Positions 6,299-7,667 of a stretch of 7,667 bases of DNA are shown here, one piece after another. The translations under genes were made by a program, and so were the position numbers. This DNA comes from an uncultured Chlamydiae bacterium (GTDB taxonomy: Bacteria > Chlamydiota > Chlamydiia > Chlamydiales > CALBHK01). The notes under the pieces are model-generated. The model searched no databases. It was not told the DNA's origin and was given only the letters and a program-made list of their open reading frames with translations. Location: NCBI GenBank assembly GCA_937894565.1, contig CALBHK010000429.1:1-7667 (forward strand). Reading direction: 5' to 3'. Every line of letters begins with the position of its first letter. Position 1 is the first letter of the stretch.

Positions 6299-6628
6299 AT
6301 GGATGTAGGTACTTTTCAGGAAAAATGTTATTTTACTAGTAGCATAGGTTTTGGAATTGCTTTAGTACCTGCTGCTGTAGCGTCGATTGTTGCTTTATCC
6401 AAGATCATTTTTGTGAATATTATTGCGAATGTGATAGTGGGGGCTCTTTCAGGGGGGACAATGTATGCAACTATTACCGGATTGGGTCTGGTAGAATTAC
6501 CTATTTTAGTTTGGCAGGGTGTTTTAGTTTTGGGAGCGGTAGGTGGTGGTATTGTGGTCCTGTCTCTTTTGGCATTAGCTGCGAGTGCCATTTATGCAAA
6601 TAGAGCAAAACTCTGCTGCTGTAAGTAA
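6299..6628 (+). CDS. Small hydrophobic multi-pass membrane protein, unknown function
   Basis: I do not recognise this 109-residue protein. After a short polar start (1-14) it is almost wholly hydrophobic and rich in Gly, Ala, Val, Ile and Leu, with about three membrane segments near 15-34, 36-60 and 67-99. Charges are few: Lys9, Lys35, Arg102, Lys104 and Lys109 are the only basic residues. It ends in Cys-Cys-Cys-Lys. There is no signal-peptidase-like site and no known catalytic motif. Its closely spaced hydrophobic segments recall chlamydial inclusion-membrane (Inc) proteins, but this is only a shape-level resemblance. The gene has its own promoter, and GAGG (6290-6293) lies 5 nt before the ATG. 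It diverges from lon and its stop abuts that of the convergent cation transporter. The regulatory signals make it likely to be a real gene. Confidence 0.72.
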   Translation: MDVGTFQEKCYFTSSIGFGIALVPAAVASIVALSKIIFVNIIANVIVGALSGGTMYATITGLGLVELPILVWQGVLVLGAVGGGIVVLSLLALAASAIYANRAKLCCCK

Positions 6629-7534
6629 CTAGATTTTTAGCCCATACTTTTGATGAGTCTGATCGTGGTTCTTCTTAGGCTCCAGGTGTGTGAAAATTTC
6701 TACCGGCATGGGGAGCATCACTTTAATATTTGCCTCTAATTCGCAGGCAATCTCATGCGCTTCTTTTAATTTTAGGTCTTGTTCGAAAAGTAAGTGTAAT
6801 TCAATTAAAACCTTATGGCCGGAAACTCTGTGTTTTAAATTGTGAAAACTTAAATTTCGTTCACTTGTCTCTTTTTTTATGTAGTCTGTGATTTTTTTAT
6901 GCAGCACCGGATCGGCTTCATCCATTAGGCCGCTGATGCTCTTTTTAAGCAATTTGCTTCCTGTATAGAGAATATTTGCTGCCACTAGTAGGGCGATGAG
7001 GGGGTCAAAGTAAATGATATGGGTAAATTTAACTAAAATTAGAGCTAAAATCACCCCTAAACTTGTATAGCAATCAGTAAGAATATGCTTTCCATTGGCC
7101 TCTAGGATGATGGATTTATATTTTTTTCCCTTTTTAATTAAATAAACACTCAATAGGGCATTGATGAGAGTGGCCAGTATAATGAAGATCATGCCGTTGT
7201 TTAATTGAGTGATCTCAAAGCCGTTGATCATTTTATAAATAGCTTCGTATGTGATAAAGAAAGAGGCAATAATAATCATAGCCCCTTCAAAGCCTGCTGC
7301 AAAAAAGGCAATTTTATCATGGCCGTATAGATGATTTTCATCTGCTGGTTTAAAGGAGAGCCACATGCTGTAAGCTGAAAAGCCCACCGCAAAAATATGG
7401 ATCACAGATTCTGCTGCATCTGAAAAGATGGCCGCTGAACTTGTAATCAAGTAGGCGTAGCTTTTAATGAGAAATAAGAGAACGCCGACAAGAAAAGAGA
7501 GCCTCATCGCAAAATTCATATTTTTTTGATTCAT
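6629..7534 (-). CDS. Cation diffusion facilitator (CDF) family metal transporter
   Basis: This is an inner-membrane exporter of divalent metals (Zn, Fe, Mn or similar) that exchanges metal for protons and usually works as a dimer. Counting from the ATG at 7534 (301 residues), the membrane domain carries SDAAES (38-43) with metal ligand Asp39 and nearby His46. It also has YGHDK (70-74) after the second segment, and the HxxxD pair His150/Asp154 in the fifth segment. A cytoplasmic C-terminal domain follows from about 195, with HLEP near 283-286. It ends in a tail with several His and Lys residues. Metal choice cannot be read from the sequence. An ATG at 7594 would add 20 residues. I prefer 7534 because the family normally begins just before the first membrane helix, but neither start has a clear ribosome site. 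The stop directly adjoins that of the convergent membrane protein gene. Confidence 0.92.
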   Translation of the reverse strand: MNQKNMNFAMRLSFLVGVLLFLIKSYAYLITSSAAIFSDAAESVIHIFAVGFSAYSMWLSFKPADENHLYGHDKIAFFAAGFEGAMIIIASFFITYEAIYKMINGFEITQLNNGMIFIILATLINALLSVYLIKKGKKYKSIILEANGKHILTDCYTSLGVILALILVKFTHIIYFDPLIALLVAANILYTGSKLLKKSISGLMDEADPVLHKKITDYIKKETSERNLSFHNLKHRVSGHKVLIELHLLFEQDLKLKEAHEIACELEANIKVMLPMPVEIFTHLEPKKNHDQTHQKYGLKI

Positions 7535-7609
7535 CAAAGACCGTTTTTTAATATGAATATAACGCAGTAAGCTGAAAAAACATAGCGCGAACAATGAGAA
7601 AGCGCTATA

Positions 7610-7667
7610 ATGATCCTAGAAACGGCAGTTGAGCCGAGAAAAAAAGCGCAAGATTTTGAGTCAGAAT
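7610..7667 (+). CDS. Possible start of a divergent gene cut by the window edge
   Basis: An ATG at 7610 opens a frame that stays open for 19 codons to the window end (MILETAVEPRKKAQDFESE). An in-frame TGA lies just upstream at 7595-7597, so 7610 would be the start. The ribosome site is weak (GAGAAAG, about 8 nt away), and no well-spaced promoter is visible. The stretch is too short to recognise, and a chance frame of this length is common. It is listed only because nothing else explains the right edge. Confidence 0.22.
   Translation, partial: MILETAVEPRKKAQDFESE

Noticed and set aside
6328..6591. Minus-strand open frame of 87 codons opposite the small membrane protein
   Set aside because: It is a shadow of the plus-strand gene, which has the promoter and ribosome site; the antisense frame has neither.
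7606..7611. TATAAT on the plus strand as a promoter for the right-edge frame
   Set aside because: It overlaps the ATG at 7610, and no -35 box is present 17 bp upstream.
7623..7636. Inverted repeat CGGC/GCCG as a terminator for a gene to the right
   Set aside because: The stem is only 4 bp, and the following T-run on the minus strand is just three bases.

Overview
The window looks like a piece of a moderately AT-rich chromosome from the Chlamydiota, most likely an amoeba-associated (Parachlamydia-like) lineage. This rests on the Lon and tRNase Z gene pair, which I recall as near neighbours in Chlamydia trachomatis, and on the general protein style. It is an inference, because no taxonomic marker gene is present.

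Five genes on the minus strand (6080 down to 214) form a compact cluster read in this order: lon (ATP-dependent protease), an HldE/RfaE C-terminal-type nucleotidyltransferase, a GlpG-like rhomboid intramembrane protease, an ITPase/HAM1-family protein, and rnz (tRNase Z). Junctions are tight: a 13-bp gap, a 10-bp overlap, then a 162-bp gap, then a 19-bp overlap. The 162-bp gap is almost filled by a 163-bp imperfect palindrome that overlaps the rhomboid stop codon. A sigma70-like promoter (TTGAAT-17-TACAAT) lies just upstream of lon. Both the promoter and a strong Shine-Dalgarno sequence place the lon start at a GTG (6080) rather than at the longer upstream ATG. The theme is quality control: soluble and membrane proteolysis, tRNA 3' processing and possibly nucleotide-pool cleaning.

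Divergent from lon, a well-formed promoter drives a 109-residue very hydrophobic membrane protein of unknown function. Its stop codon directly abuts the stop codon of a convergent cation diffusion facilitator gene, with no base between them. At the right edge a short open frame may be the start of a divergent gene, but support is weak.

The left 213 bases carry no convincing gene. They hold repeats built from a TATCCTGCC unit: a perfect 21-bp inverted repeat and a 16-bp direct repeat flanking a small GC-rich hairpin. This array and the 163-bp palindrome are the most unexplained DNA structures here. Among proteins, the ITPase-like one stands out because it resembles eukaryotic ITPA in its core but has lost several base-recognition residues. 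I saw no tRNA, rRNA, CRISPR array, transposase or obvious defence system.
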